Below are positions 25,591 to 34,080 of a stretch of 34,936 nt of DNA, piece after piece; position 1 is the stretch's first letter; each line of letters begins with the position of its first letter. Under the pieces are notes generated by a model. The model saw only the letters and a list, made by a program, of their open reading frames with translations, ran no database searches and was not told the DNA's origin. A program made the translations under genes and the position numbers. The DNA comes from Acidobacteriota bacterium (GTDB taxonomy: Bacteria; Acidobacteriota; Terriglobia; Bryobacterales; Bryobacteraceae), in the NCBI GenBank assembly GCA_005808865.1, contig SYKU01000191.1:1-34936 (forward strand), given 5' to 3'.

Positions 25591-26611
25591 AATCGGCAAA
25601 TTCGACACGTTCGAATTTCGGGAATGCCGCGGCCGCGATCATGGCTGCGTTATCCGTGGAAAGGCCCGCCGAGGGGAAGAATACCGGAAACGGAAGTTCC
25701 GCTCGCGCAGCCGCGGCCCTTAGCGCGGTGTTGCACGCCACGCCGCCCGAGACGATCAGGGAACGCGCGTCGAACGTCTCCGCGCATGCCGCCGCGTGGC
25801 GCAACAACTCTTCGACCACCGTGTACTGAAAGGACGCCAACAGGTCGAGCGTGGCCTGCGGTGTCGCTCGAAGCCATTCCTCAACCGAAGGCCGTATCAA
25901 TTGTTTCCGTCGCGCGATTTCTTCCGCCATGTCGCGCGATTCCACCCATCGGAGCACGGCCGTCTTGAGGCCGCTGAAGCTGAAGTCGAGCGTGTTGCCT
26001 TTCATCCTCGCGAAGGGCAACCTGATGCCCCGTGGATTTCCAAAGGGCGCTAGTTTATCGATAACGGGCCCGCCAGGATAGCCGAAACCCAGCAGCTTCG
26101 CCACCTTGTCGAAAGCCTCCCCCGCAGCGTCGTCACGGGTCTTGCCGAGCAATCGGTAGGTAATTCCAGCGTCAGTCCCGAACAGGTGTGTGTGTCCGCC
26201 GCTCACCACCAGTGCCAGTGCGGGAAAAAGCACGTCTCGGGATTCAAGCAGCACCGCGTGGATATGGCCCTCGATATGATTCACCGCTATCAGCGGCAAT
26301 CGGCGCACGAAGCACAACGACTTCGCGTACGTAATCCCCACGAGCAGCGAACCGATCAGGCCCGGCCCCTGCGTCACCGCCACCGCCGCCAGATCCTCCC
26401 ATCCCGCGCCTGCCTTTTCCATAGCTTGGCGAACTACCGGGACGATGGCCCTCAGGTGTTCCCGCGAAGCCAGTTCGGGCACCACCCCTCCGTACTTCTC
26501 GTGAGCGTCGAACTGCGAGGCGACAACTGTGGAGAGAACCTTCCGCCCGTCTTCAACCACGGCCGCGGCCGTCTCGTCACAAGACGTCTCGATGCCGAGA
26601 ATGAGGCTCAC
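25553..26611 (-). CDS. tsaD: tRNA N6-adenosine threonylcarbamoyltransferase TsaD
   Basis: A 352-residue member of the Kae1/TsaD family, which with TsaB and TsaE places threonylcarbamoyl on A37 of ANN-decoding tRNAs. [16 protein letters not shown] is the N-terminal ASKHA phosphate loop. NHIEGHIHA holds the metal-binding His112 and His116. [12 protein letters not shown] and VSGGVACN are further nucleotide-binding loops. It is essential in most bacteria. The gene is the last of a minus-strand operon and overlaps the HMA-protein gene by 4 nt (26608-26611), so it is coupled to an envelope-stress operon, which is an unusual neighbour. It converges with the UXS-like gene, with 38 nt of overlap. Confidence 0.97.
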   Translation of the reverse strand: MSLILGIETSCDETAAAVVEDGRKVLSTVVASQFDAHEKYGGVVPELASREHLRAIVPVVRQAMEKAGAGWEDLAAVAVTQGPGLIGSLLVGITYAKSLCFVRRLPLIAVNHIEGHIHAVLLESRDVLFPALALVVSGGHTHLFGTDAGITYRLLGKTRDDAAGEAFDKVAKLLGFGYPGGPVIDKLAPFGNPRGIRLPFARMKGNTLDFSFSGLKTAVLRWVESRDMAEEIARRKQLIRPSVEEWLRATPQATLDLLASFQYTVVEELLRHAAACAETFDARSLIVSGGVACNTALRAAAARAELPFPVFFPSAGLSTDNAAMIAAAAFPKFERVEFADFTLAAQASLSLS

Positions 26612-27063
26612 TTGGCCGCCGGGGATTCAATCATCGAAACTTCGATCAGATCGCCCCGCACCACGCCCGCGACCGAAACGACGCCCGTGGCTTCGAGTGG
26701 CGTTTTTAACCGCAGGGTCTGGTCGGAGCCTTCCACGCGGAACTGCCACTGCTCGCCGTCCTTGACGGCCGTGCCGCGGACGGAGACTTTCGTGTCGCCC
26801 AGCGTGAATCCCGCGTTCTTGACCGTGTCGCGAATGTTGTCCAGACGCACCGTGTTTTCGGACTTCAGAACGACCTCGATGCGTCCTTTGTCGAGCGCGG
26901 GATTCACCGCCTCTACGCCGCGCATCCGCTGAAGCCGTGAAATCACGGCGGACGCGCAGGAGGCGCACTCCATACCCGAAAAGCTCACTTCGACCCGGCG
27001 ATATTCGGCGGCAAGAGGGGCGGCCAAAAGTAGGAGAGCGGTTGAAATTGCTTGCACGACCAA
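26608..27063 (-). CDS. Exported HMA-domain metal-binding protein
   Basis: A 151-residue protein with a signal peptide (about residues 1-19) and a heavy-metal-associated domain carrying [11 protein letters not shown], the CxxC copper-binding loop (Cys33, Cys36). [15 protein letters not shown] and [11 protein letters not shown] complete the ferredoxin-like fold. The C-terminal half (about 90-151) is a small beta-rich extension without a known match. HMA domains normally sit on cytoplasmic chaperones or P-type ATPases, so an exported single copy is unusual and may bind copper in the periplasm. The start is TTG 27063, directly after the upstream stop; GTG 27057 is an alternative. It lies between a Spy-like gene and tsaD. 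Confidence 0.75.
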   Translation of the reverse strand: MVVQAISTALLLLAAPLAAEYRRVEVSFSGMECASCASAVISRLQRMRGVEAVNPALDKGRIEVVLKSENTVRLDNIRDTVKNAGFTLGDTKVSVRGTAVKDGEQWQFRVEGSDQTLRLKTPLEATGVVSVAGVVRGDLIEVSMIESPAAK

Positions 27064-27573
27064 TTATAGATCGGGCGGATTCGGCGGCCGCCTGTCCTGG
27101 GGCCGGTTATCCTGGTGCCGCCCGCCTTCCGGACGATTGTCCCTCGGTCCAAAGCCCGGCCGGTTTACGCGTCCCGGTCCGCCTCCCATATTCGGGCGCG
27201 GCTGCCGTCGTTGAAGTTCGCGCCACTGCTCTGCCGTGAGGATCACCCTCAGCTTCAGGCTCATCTGTGAGACGGCGCGCGCGAGTTCGCTTCGCGCCCC
27301 GATAACCTTTTCGAACGCCGCCGTCGTCTTTGCGCTATCGACATGGTCGTCGTTCATCAGGTCGCCCAGTTCGCCCTCTGAAGCTTCGAGCGCGGCCCGA
27401 AGCTGAATCAACTTGGAACGGTATTCGCGTACGGTTTCACGGATTTTCGTGTTCTGCTCGCCGGAGAGATTCAGATCTCTCGCGATCGGGCTGTCCCACC
27501 ACGGAAACATTCCCGGAACCTGCGCGAGCACGCCTCCGGCGGCCAGCACGAGAATTCCAAGCAGCCGTGTCAT
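27064..27573 (-). CDS. Spy/CpxP-like periplasmic protein with Pro/Arg/Asn-rich tail
   Basis: A 169-residue protein with a signal peptide (residues 1-17) and a helical domain typical of LTXXQ/Spy/CpxP proteins: DLNLSGEQNTKIRETVREYRSK, then a long helix, then LRVILTAEQWRELQRRQ. Such proteins act as periplasmic chaperones or metal sensors. Residues from about 125 on form a low-complexity tail rich in Pro, Arg, Asn and Gly, which is likely disordered. It overlaps the anti-sigma gene by 4 nt and its stop abuts the TTG of the HMA protein. It mirrors the Spy-like gene in the first sigma operon. Confidence 0.7.
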   Translation of the reverse strand: MTRLLGILVLAAGGVLAQVPGMFPWWDSPIARDLNLSGEQNTKIRETVREYRSKLIQLRAALEASEGELGDLMNDDHVDSAKTTAAFEKVIGARSELARAVSQMSLKLRVILTAEQWRELQRRQPRPNMGGGPGRVNRPGFGPRDNRPEGGRHQDNRPQDRRPPNPPDL

Positions 27574-27989
27574 CTGCTGACCTCAAACAGACCCTCGACC
27601 GGAGCCACCGCGCTCGGCTCCACGCCCGAAATCGAGGAGAATACCTCGCTGAAGAACTGTGCGTCGGAAGACGCGATCATCGGAGCCGCTTGCGGCGCGG
27701 GTCTGTTGATGCTAACGGCCACGATGAGCAGCGCAGCCGCGGCGAAACCGTGCGCCAACGGCCATGCCCGCGTGCGCTCCGGAGCACGTAAGCGCCCGAA
27801 AACGGCGCGTCGCTGGGACGCGAGAAACGCCTCGGGGACCGCGGGTGCAGCCAGTGTCTTCCCACGCCGCTCCTCCAACTCGCGCCAACGCCGGCCGCAT
27901 TCTTCGCACCCCTCGAGGTGGCCGTCCGCCGGTCTCAGACCGTATAAGCGGTCTATCAGGTCGTCATCTCTCCAGTGTGCGTCGTTCAT
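27570..27989 (-). CDS. Anti-sigma factor with zinc-finger motif
   Basis: A 139-residue single-pass membrane protein. The N-terminal cytoplasmic part contains HLEGCEEC, matching the H-x3-C-x2-C zinc-binding anti-sigma (ZAS) motif. One transmembrane helix (about 78-93, AHGFAAAALLIVAVSI) is followed by a periplasmic tail of about 45 residues. It would hold the preceding ECF sigma factor inactive at the membrane until an envelope signal arrives. The gene starts inside the last 26 nt of the sigma gene and overlaps the Spy-like gene by 4 nt. Gene order strongly supports the assignment. Confidence 0.85.
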   Translation of the reverse strand: MNDAHWRDDDLIDRLYGLRPADGHLEGCEECGRRWRELEERRGKTLAAPAVPEAFLASQRRAVFGRLRAPERTRAWPLAHGFAAAALLIVAVSINRPAPQAAPMIASSDAQFFSEVFSSISGVEPSAVAPVEGLFEVSR

Positions 27990-28581
27990 ACAAATCCTTC
28001 AAATCCACCCGCAGTCGCGCCACAGCACGCGCCATGTGCGCCTTCACCGTGCCCACCTCGAGCTTCAGAATCGCGCCGATCTCCTCGAGAGTCCGGTCCT
28101 CGTAATGGCGCAGCACAAACACGGCTCGTTGACGAAAAGACAGCTTCATGAGCGCCTTTCCCAGACGATCCATGATTTCTTTCGAAAACAGCGCAGTCTC
28201 CGGGCTTGGTCCCGAAGCCCGCGCCAACGCCAGGATCGCCTCCTCGTCTTCCTGCGAGGGTCGCTGCTTCCAAAACCGCCACCGCCGTGAACGCAGGCGG
28301 TCGAGGCACGTGTTGACCGCGATTCGGGTCAACCACCGCGCCGGCTCGTCGGGAGTCCGCGAGCCGTCGCGCTCCAACGCCCGGTAGGCTTTGAAGAAGG
28401 CGTCCTGAGTAGCGGTGTCAGCTTCATCCTGACTGCCGAGCATGCGAAAGCAGAGCAGGAAAATACGCTTCTGCTCGGACTCCATCCATCCGCCAAAGTC
28501 CGGGATGCCAATGCGCCAGGGCGAGGCTTCGTTTCTGAGATCGGCCCGTCCGAGGACCGCATCGGCCATAACGGCCATCAT
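27964..28581 (-). CDS. ECF-type RNA polymerase sigma factor (second)
   Basis: A 205-residue ECF sigma factor. Region 2 shows FLLCFRMLGSQDEADTATQ, DAFFKAYRAL and PARWLTRIAVNTCLDRLRSRR. Region 4 shows LSFRQRAVFVLRHYEDRTLE and EIGAILKLEVGTVKAHMARA, the helix-turn-helix that contacts the -35 element. The start at 28581 follows AGGAAGGG closely; the next two Met codons are possible alternatives. The anti-sigma gene overlaps its 3' end by 26 nt. It heads an operon of anti-sigma, Spy-like, HMA protein and tsaD, so the regulon probably answers envelope or copper stress. The GT2 gene ends 51 nt upstream on the same strand. Confidence 0.93.
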   Translation of the reverse strand: MMAVMADAVLGRADLRNEASPWRIGIPDFGGWMESEQKRIFLLCFRMLGSQDEADTATQDAFFKAYRALERDGSRTPDEPARWLTRIAVNTCLDRLRSRRWRFWKQRPSQEDEEAILALARASGPSPETALFSKEIMDRLGKALMKLSFRQRAVFVLRHYEDRTLEEIGAILKLEVGTVKAHMARAVARLRVDLKDLYERRTLER

Positions 28582-28632
28582 ACCCTTCCTGACGCGGAGT
28601 GGAGGGGATTGGATTACAAACCTGGGAAGATC

Positions 28633-29475
28633 TTATTGGCCGCCATCGCATTTCTGCCCCTGAATCAGGTACCAGAATTGTGACGGGCTTGCCAGCCCCC
28701 GCAGCAGCGCGACAAGCCGGAATTTCAGCCCCGCGACAAAACCCAGGTGTTTTGAAAAAAACGCCGCCGCTCCAAGCGTCCTGTCCGCCAGAATCATGGG
28801 GCTCCATTCCCGGCCGCCATGATGCACTACGCGCGCTTCCCGTACGAGCGCGATCCGCCGGTTTGACCTCCGGATCTGGTAACAGATCTCGGCGTCGACA
28901 CCGTAGTTCCCATAACGCTCGTCGATCTGCCTGGTTGCCTGAAAGAAGAAGGCTCGGATCATCATGGCCGCGCCGCTGGCCGATTCGATTGCGCGCTCGT
29001 CCGCCGGCCGGAACCGCGGAAAAGGGGCCTCGGGCGCCGGCAGCGGACCAACCTGCGGAGCGCCGTCCCCGTTTGCTCGAATCAGAAGCGGGCAGGCAGC
29101 GGTTGCGTCCGGTTCCGCGTCGAGCTTTGCCGCAAGCGCTCCGATTGCGCCAGGCTCCACCTCGGCGTCCTCATGGAGGAGCAGAATGTACTCCCCAATC
29201 GCCGCGCGAATCCCAAGGTTCCGGGCCTTCGCCAGCCCGAAGTTCTTCGGCAGTCTGATGAACTGGACGTTCGAATAGTCAGCCTCGAACTGCGCGCTGC
29301 CGTCCGAGGACCCGTTCTCAACCACGATCGCCTGAATCGCCGCGCGGCCAGCCGATTTTTCAAGGGCATCGAGACAGCGACGCAGCATGCCGGCGCGGTT
29401 GTGTGAAACGACGATCGCTGTTACTTTAGGCGGTGGCGGAGTTTGTTCCTGCGGTTCGTTGACGGGAGCGGACAT
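28633..29475 (-). CDS. Glycosyltransferase family 2 (third GT2)
   Basis: A 280-residue GT-A glycosyltransferase: VTAIVVSHNRAGMLRRCLDA, IVVENGSSDGS and PKNFGLAKARNLGIRAA. LLHEDAEVEPGAI takes the place of the DxD metal site, and YGVDAEICYQIRRS is the C-terminal acidic block of rhamnosyl/GalNAc-like transferases. The first 16 residues are a proline/glutamine-rich extension. Donor and acceptor are unknown. It lies upstream of the second sigma operon and starts only 20 nt from the divergent zincin gene, so its promoter must reach into that gene or be very compact. Confidence 0.9.
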   Translation of the reverse strand: MSAPVNEPQEQTPPPPKVTAIVVSHNRAGMLRRCLDALEKSAGRAAIQAIVVENGSSDGSAQFEADYSNVQFIRLPKNFGLAKARNLGIRAAIGEYILLLHEDAEVEPGAIGALAAKLDAEPDATAACPLLIRANGDGAPQVGPLPAPEAPFPRFRPADERAIESASGAAMMIRAFFFQATRQIDERYGNYGVDAEICYQIRRSNRRIALVREARVVHHGGREWSPMILADRTLGAAAFFSKHLGFVAGLKFRLVALLRGLASPSQFWYLIQGQKCDGGQ

Positions 29476-29495
29476 CGAACATAAAGGTTATCAGA

Positions 29496-29885
29496 ATGAC
29501 GGCTGGGGAGTTCGATCGGATTGTGGAGCGGGCCTGCGCTCAGATCCCGGCGCGGTTTCGCCGGAGGCTCAGGAACGTCGTGTTCGTGGTGGAGCCCGAA
29601 CCCTCAGACGCCCAGCTGGCATCCTTGCGAGTGGGACGGGGAGGGACGCTCCTTGGGCTCTACGAAGGCCGCCCGCTGACCTCGCGCAGCGTCTCCGACC
29701 CTTTCGCGATGCCGGACCGCATCACCATCTTTCAGGGGCCGCACGAGCGCGCCGCTGGCAATCTCGCGCACCTGGAGCAACTTGTAGCGGGTACGATATG
29801 GCATGAGGTGGCACACTACTTTGGAATGGACGAGCGTCAGGTGCGCACCGCCGAAAGGGCTCGCGCGGGCCGGAACAGGAAGTGA
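29496..29885 (+). CDS. Small zincin-type metallopeptidase (PF06262 family)
   Basis: A 129-residue soluble protein with the zinc-protease signature HEVAHYFGMDE (His103, Glu104, His107, then Gly110, Asp112 and Glu113), the HExxHxxGxxD/E layout of the zincin_1 family. The segments IPARFRRRLRNVVFVVE and GRGGTLLGLYEGRPLTSR also fit this family. No signal peptide is present, so it is cytoplasmic. Substrates are unknown. AAAGG about 10 nt before the ATG is the likely ribosome binding site. It starts divergently 20 nt from a GT2 gene and is followed after 31 nt by the SDR gene. Confidence 0.88.
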   Translation: MTAGEFDRIVERACAQIPARFRRRLRNVVFVVEPEPSDAQLASLRVGRGGTLLGLYEGRPLTSRSVSDPFAMPDRITIFQGPHERAAGNLAHLEQLVAGTIWHEVAHYFGMDERQVRTAERARAGRNRK

Positions 29886-29916
29886 CCGTACCGCTCCGCG
29901 GATTTCCTGTTAGCAT

Positions 29917-30744
29917 ATGTCTTTGCGCACAACCTGTAATAAGGCAGTTCTCATTACCGGCGCGGGTCGCGGAATTGGGAAGCGCCTCGCTATCGGCTTC
30001 GCAAAGGCAGGCGCGAAGGTCGGACTCTTTGCCCGCAGTCAGGCGGAAATTGACCTGGCGAATCTGGAGATTGAGCACGCGGGCGGTATTGCGTACCGCC
30101 TTCGCGGCGATGTTCGCGACACCGAACGCCTGGCCGCTGCCGTCGACAGGATGAAAGTCGAATTGGGCGGCGTTGACGTGCTCATTGCCGCGGCCGCGAT
30201 TCAGGGTCCGATTGGCCCGCTGCTCGAAACCCCCACCAGGCAGTGGCAGGAAACCATCGAAACCAACCTCTTCGGCGTCGTGAATAGTTGCCGCGCCGTG
30301 CTGCCCCAGATGATTGAGCGCCGGTCGGGCAAGATCATCGTTCTCAGTGGCGGCGGCGCCTCCAAACCGCGGCCCAACTTCTCCGCCTACGCTACCTCGA
30401 AAGCGGCTCTCGCCCGGCTGGTTGAAACTGTCGCGGAGGAAATTCGGGACTTCAACGTGCAGATCAACTGCCTTGCGCCCGGCGGGGCGTACACCCACAT
30501 GACTGATGAGATTCTCGCCGCAGGTGACAGGGCGGGGCCTAAGGACCGGGCGGAGGCAGAGCAGGTCCGGCTCACGGGAGGAACTCCCGCCGAAAGACAA
30601 ATCCAGTTGGCGTTGTTTCTTGCCTCCGAACATTCGAATCACGTCAGTGGAAAGCTGATTCACGTGGACGACGACTGGAAGCGTCTTGAACACGCGAATA
30701 CGAACCCCGAGGCCTTCACACTCAGGCGCGTGACGAAGGGATAG
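29917..30744 (+). CDS. Short-chain dehydrogenase/reductase
   Basis: A 275-residue classical SDR. TGAGRGIG (residues 14-21) binds the cofactor. The active site is Ser144 in VLSGGGAS, Tyr158 and Lys162 in YATSK. The NNAG motif reads AAAAIQG, a relaxed version. The arginines after the glycine loop (LFARSQAE) leave NADP or NAD preference open. The C-terminus is a little longer than usual and ends HANTNPEAFTLRRVTKG. Many such enzymes reduce 3-oxoacyl or sugar substrates; the real substrate is unknown. It probably forms a short operon with the zincin gene. Confidence 0.9.
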   Translation: MSLRTTCNKAVLITGAGRGIGKRLAIGFAKAGAKVGLFARSQAEIDLANLEIEHAGGIAYRLRGDVRDTERLAAAVDRMKVELGGVDVLIAAAAIQGPIGPLLETPTRQWQETIETNLFGVVNSCRAVLPQMIERRSGKIIVLSGGGASKPRPNFSAYATSKAALARLVETVAEEIRDFNVQINCLAPGGAYTHMTDEILAAGDRAGPKDRAEAEQVRLTGGTPAERQIQLALFLASEHSNHVSGKLIHVDDDWKRLEHANTNPEAFTLRRVTKG

Positions 30745-30746
30745 GT

Positions 30747-31232
30747 CTACTCGAACAAGATCTGCGCGATCACCAGTTGAGGCATGGACTGATTCCAGCT
30801 TGGCGGGAGATTGTCGAATGCCACCCGGAATTTTTTCGTCTCTCCCGGCGCAAGACCACCCGCCTTGCGGCCGGCAATGGCCACGCGCTCGCGCAGGACC
30901 AGCTGCCCATAGGAATCGTGGAATACGCAGTTGATCTCCACCAGCTTGACCCCGCGGGGCCCGGTGTTGCTTACGTTTCCCACGATTTCGACCACGGCCT
31001 GCTTAAAATAGCTCTCGGCCGCTTGCATCTGAACGTCGCCCAGTTTGAGGTTTACGACGTAGGCCTTCGCCTCCTGCGTCAGAACCGGCCCCTGCGGCGG
31101 ATGCGTGCGGGCCCAGTAGTCCATGAACCAGAGCGCCCCGCCGCCCAGTGTCAGCAGGATCGCGACCACAGCTACCGGAACCGGAACCAGCGGCTGGGTG
31201 TTCGCAGTCTTGTCCGCTTTCTCAGGTGCCAC
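30747..31232 (-). CDS. Membrane-anchored FxLYD-like protein
   Basis: A 161-residue protein with one transmembrane helix (about residues 18-38, PVAVVAILLTLGGGALWFMDY) and an extracytoplasmic beta-sandwich of about 110 residues. VEIVGNVSNTGPRGVKLVEI, VFHDSYGQLVLRERVAI and LAPGETKKFRVAFDNLP are typical of FxLYD/DUF3426-type domains, which have an immunoglobulin-like fold and no known catalysis. It overlaps the tldE gene by 11 nt and is thus the last gene of a three-gene unit. Any link to TldD/E is unknown. Confidence 0.65.
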   Translation of the reverse strand: MAPEKADKTANTQPLVPVPVAVVAILLTLGGGALWFMDYWARTHPPQGPVLTQEAKAYVVNLKLGDVQMQAAESYFKQAVVEIVGNVSNTGPRGVKLVEINCVFHDSYGQLVLRERVAIAGRKAGGLAPGETKKFRVAFDNLPPSWNQSMPQLVIAQILFE

Positions 31233-32598
31233 TGACCGTCATCTCCTGAATCATTAATGTCGGCGAAGCCGTGGAGCCGCGAAACTCCAGGTCCGAGCCG
31301 ACGGCCTCGATTCGCATCAGCATCGTATTCAGGTTACCCGCGATGGTCACCTCCGATACCGGAAACGCCAACTCGCCGCCGCGAATCCAGATTCCCGTGG
31401 CGCCCCGCGAATAATCTCCGGTAACGATATTGACACCGAAACCCATCAGTTCGGTCACATAAAATCCGTCCGAAATGGAGGAAATAATGCGCTCAGGCGT
31501 CGAGGCTCCCGCTTCCGCGTAGAGGTTTCCATGTCCGATGCCCGCGTTGCCGGTGATGCCTCGCGCCGCATTCCCCGTCGTTTTCATGCCGAGTTTCCGC
31601 GCCGTGTAGGTATTAAGCAGATAGCTCTTCAGCACGCCCTTTTCGATAATCGTCGTCCGGCGTGTGGGCACACCCTCGTCGTCGAAGGGAGAAGTGCCGA
31701 ACAGTCCAGGCAGCGTGCCGTCGTCAATCACCGTCAGCGATTCGGCTGCGATCTTCGTGCCCAGCTTGCCGGCGAGGAACGAAGCGTTCCGGTAAATCGA
31801 CTCGCCGTGAACCGCTTCAAAAATGCTGTCGATCAGCGACCGCGCCGTGCGCGGTTCAAACACCACGGGCACGCGCTGGGTCTCAATCTTCACGGCCCCC
31901 AACCGACGCAGTGCGCGCGCCGCCGCCTTGCGGCCGATATCCTCGGGCCGTTCGAGCCCGGCCGCGCCCCGGGCGAGCGAAAACCAGTAATCCCGCTCCA
32001 TCGAATCGCCTTCGCGGGCCACCGGTGCGACGCTGATCGAACACGAACTGGTCCTGTATTCCCCGGCGAATCCAAGCGAGTTCGCGAACACATGCCGGCC
32101 GAGATTAGTATCGAAGGAGCCGCCTTCCGAGTTTGCAATCCGCGGGTCAGCGTCAAGCGCCGCTCCCTCAGCTGCCCTGGCCATCTCAATCTTCTGCTCC
32201 GTGCTCAGTCCCGCGGTATCACCTGAAAACAGCTTCAAGTCACCCTGAATCGACCCAAGCTCGGAGGCTTCCGGCAGGCCGGCATGCGGGTCCTCGGTTG
32301 TGATAGAGCCCAATTCCACGGCCGATTCCACCAGCCGCCGCAGCCCCTCAGCGCTCAGATCGGACGTGTACGCGGAGCCGGTATTGCGGCCGATGAGAAT
32401 GCGCAGCCCCGCGCCGCGCGAGCCCGATTCCTTCAAGCTCTCCAGCTCTCGCATCCGGACGTTCGCTGAGAATTCTTCACCTTCGGAGATCACGCATTCC
32501 GCGCCCGTGGCGCCCGCAGCCAGAGCCTTCGCAATAATGCCCGACGCGAGATCCAGCAGATTCCCGTTCGAACCAGTCGAGCCGTTTGGAGCGCTCAA
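31222..32598 (-). CDS. pmbA: TldD/PmbA family protein, TldE subunit
   Basis: A 458-residue protein of the modulator-of-gyrase family that pairs with TldD. It lacks the HExxxH zinc motif, as expected of the TldE (PmbA) subunit. FSANVRMRELESLKESGSRG, GLRILIGRNTGSAYTSDLS, NTYTARKLGMKTTGNAARG and YSRGATGIWIRGGELAFPVSEVT-type blocks fit the family. TldD/TldE form a heterodimeric protease that opens peptides through a channel, known from microcin B17 maturation and CcdA degradation. The start overlaps the tldD stop by 4 nt. No peptide precursor gene is evident nearby. Confidence 0.9.
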   Translation of the reverse strand: MSAPNGSTGSNGNLLDLASGIIAKALAAGATGAECVISEGEEFSANVRMRELESLKESGSRGAGLRILIGRNTGSAYTSDLSAEGLRRLVESAVELGSITTEDPHAGLPEASELGSIQGDLKLFSGDTAGLSTEQKIEMARAAEGAALDADPRIANSEGGSFDTNLGRHVFANSLGFAGEYRTSSCSISVAPVAREGDSMERDYWFSLARGAAGLERPEDIGRKAAARALRRLGAVKIETQRVPVVFEPRTARSLIDSIFEAVHGESIYRNASFLAGKLGTKIAAESLTVIDDGTLPGLFGTSPFDDEGVPTRRTTIIEKGVLKSYLLNTYTARKLGMKTTGNAARGITGNAGIGHGNLYAEAGASTPERIISSISDGFYVTELMGFGVNIVTGDYSRGATGIWIRGGELAFPVSEVTIAGNLNTMLMRIEAVGSDLEFRGSTASPTLMIQEMTVSGT

Positions 32599-34025
32599 GC
32601 CGTGCCTCCCACGGTCATGCGATCGATGCGCACCGTCGGAATGCCGACTCCCACTGGAACGCTCTGCCCCTCCTTGCCACAGACGCCAATGCCCTCGTCA
32701 AGCTTCAGGTCGTTCCCCACCATACTGATATTCTTCATCGACTCCGGACCGTTGCCGATCAGCGTCGCGTTTCGCACAGGCCTGGTCAGGTGGCCATCTT
32801 CTATCAGATAGCTTTCCGAGGCGGAAAACACGAAATTCCCGTTGGTGATATCGACCTGGCCTCCGCCGAAGTTCGAGCAGTAGAGACCCCGCGTCACCGA
32901 TCGTATGATATCTTCCGGATCGCTTTCCCCCGCTAGCATGAACGTGTTCGTCATGCGCGGCATCGGGATATGCTCGTAGCTCTCGCGTCTTCCGTTACCT
33001 GTCTCGGGAAGCCCCGTGATGCGGCTGGACAGCTTGTCCTGCAAGTATCCGCGCAGAATGCCTCTCTCAATGAGCACGTTGCACTGCGTGGGCGACCCCT
33101 CGTCGTCCACGTTCAGCGACCCGCGCCGGTCGCGCATGGTCCCATCGTCGACAACCGTACAGAGCGGACTTGCCACCTGTTGGCCGACCCGTCCGGCAAA
33201 GGCCGAGGTTCCTTTCCTGTTGAAGTCCGCTTCGAGCCCGTGCCCGACAGCCTCGTGGAGCAGGATGCCCGGCCAGCCGGGGCCCAGCACTACCGTCATT
33301 TCTCCGGCGGGAGCCTCTACTGCGTCCAGTTGCGCGACCGCCTGCCGCGCCGCGTTGATCGCGTATTGCTCCGGAGCCTGCTCGCCCCGGAAAAATTCGA
33401 GACCCACTCGGCCGCCTCCGCCCGAGTGTCCCCGCTGAGGCAAGCCGTCCCCTACCCTTGCCAGCACACTGATGTTGAGGCGGGTCAGAGGCTGCCGGTC
33501 AAAGCTGAGCGCGCCGTCGCTTGTCGCGACCATGACCTGACGCAGATTGTCCGCGTAGGACGAACTTACCTGAAAGACGCGGGGGTCGTAGGCCCGCGCT
33601 GCCCGGTCAGCGCGTTTCACCAGTTCCACGCGTTCGGCAAACCCCGTTTCGGTCGGAGCTGTGAGCACGGGATAGAGGTTCCGCTTCGGCCCCTCATGCA
33701 GCGGCATTTTCGCGGTCTTGGCCGGTCCGGCGGCGATGTGGGCGGCAACCCGCGCGGCCTTGCGAATTTTCTCCGGGGTCAGGTCGTCGCTGTAGGCGTA
33801 GCCTGTCCGCTCGCCCGAGAGAACGCGTACCCCCACGCCGAGTGAAACTCCCCGGGTTGCGCTCTTTACGATCGATTCGTCGAGGCCTATGCTGCTCGTG
33901 GACAGGTATTCGAAGTAGAGATCCGCGTAGTCCCCTCCCCTCGATAGGGCCTCACCCAGATAGGCTTCCAGGTCACGTTCCGTAATGCCAAAGCGCGCGG
34001 CGAAAAACGACGCAGATAGCTCCAT
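32595..34025 (-). CDS. tldD: Metalloprotease TldD
   Basis: A 476-residue zinc protease, the catalytic partner of TldE. HEAVGHGLEADF (His257, Glu258, His262) is the family's HExxxH active site. The upstream VVLGPGWPGILL and downstream SFAGRVGQQ-like segment, and the C-terminal GGGQVDITNGNFVFSASE, are typical. In E. coli the complex degrades unfolded peptides and matures microcin B17; in other bacteria the substrate is generally unknown. ATG 34025 is the first gene of a unit with tldE and the FxLYD-like gene. A hairpin (34052-34069) separates it from fliS. Confidence 0.95.
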   Translation of the reverse strand: MELSASFFAARFGITERDLEAYLGEALSRGGDYADLYFEYLSTSSIGLDESIVKSATRGVSLGVGVRVLSGERTGYAYSDDLTPEKIRKAARVAAHIAAGPAKTAKMPLHEGPKRNLYPVLTAPTETGFAERVELVKRADRAARAYDPRVFQVSSSYADNLRQVMVATSDGALSFDRQPLTRLNISVLARVGDGLPQRGHSGGGGRVGLEFFRGEQAPEQYAINAARQAVAQLDAVEAPAGEMTVVLGPGWPGILLHEAVGHGLEADFNRKGTSAFAGRVGQQVASPLCTVVDDGTMRDRRGSLNVDDEGSPTQCNVLIERGILRGYLQDKLSSRITGLPETGNGRRESYEHIPMPRMTNTFMLAGESDPEDIIRSVTRGLYCSNFGGGQVDITNGNFVFSASESYLIEDGHLTRPVRNATLIGNGPESMKNISMVGNDLKLDEGIGVCGKEGQSVPVGVGIPTVRIDRMTVGGTA

Positions 34026-34051
34026 AACCTGAGGTTAGCATTTGAACGGCT

Positions 34052-34069
34052 TCCGCCGGAAACGGCGGA
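34052..34069. terminator. Perfect 7-bp hairpin between fliS and tldD
   Basis: TCCGCCG (34052-34058) and CGGCGGA (34063-34069) flank GAAA, a GNRA tetraloop on the plus strand (TTTC on the minus strand). It lies in the 55-nt gap between the end of fliS and the start of tldD, both on the minus strand. There is no T-run, so termination would be inefficient or Rho-linked; an RNA-stability role is also possible. Confidence 0.35.
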
Positions 34070-34080
34070 CCGCCAGCCCC

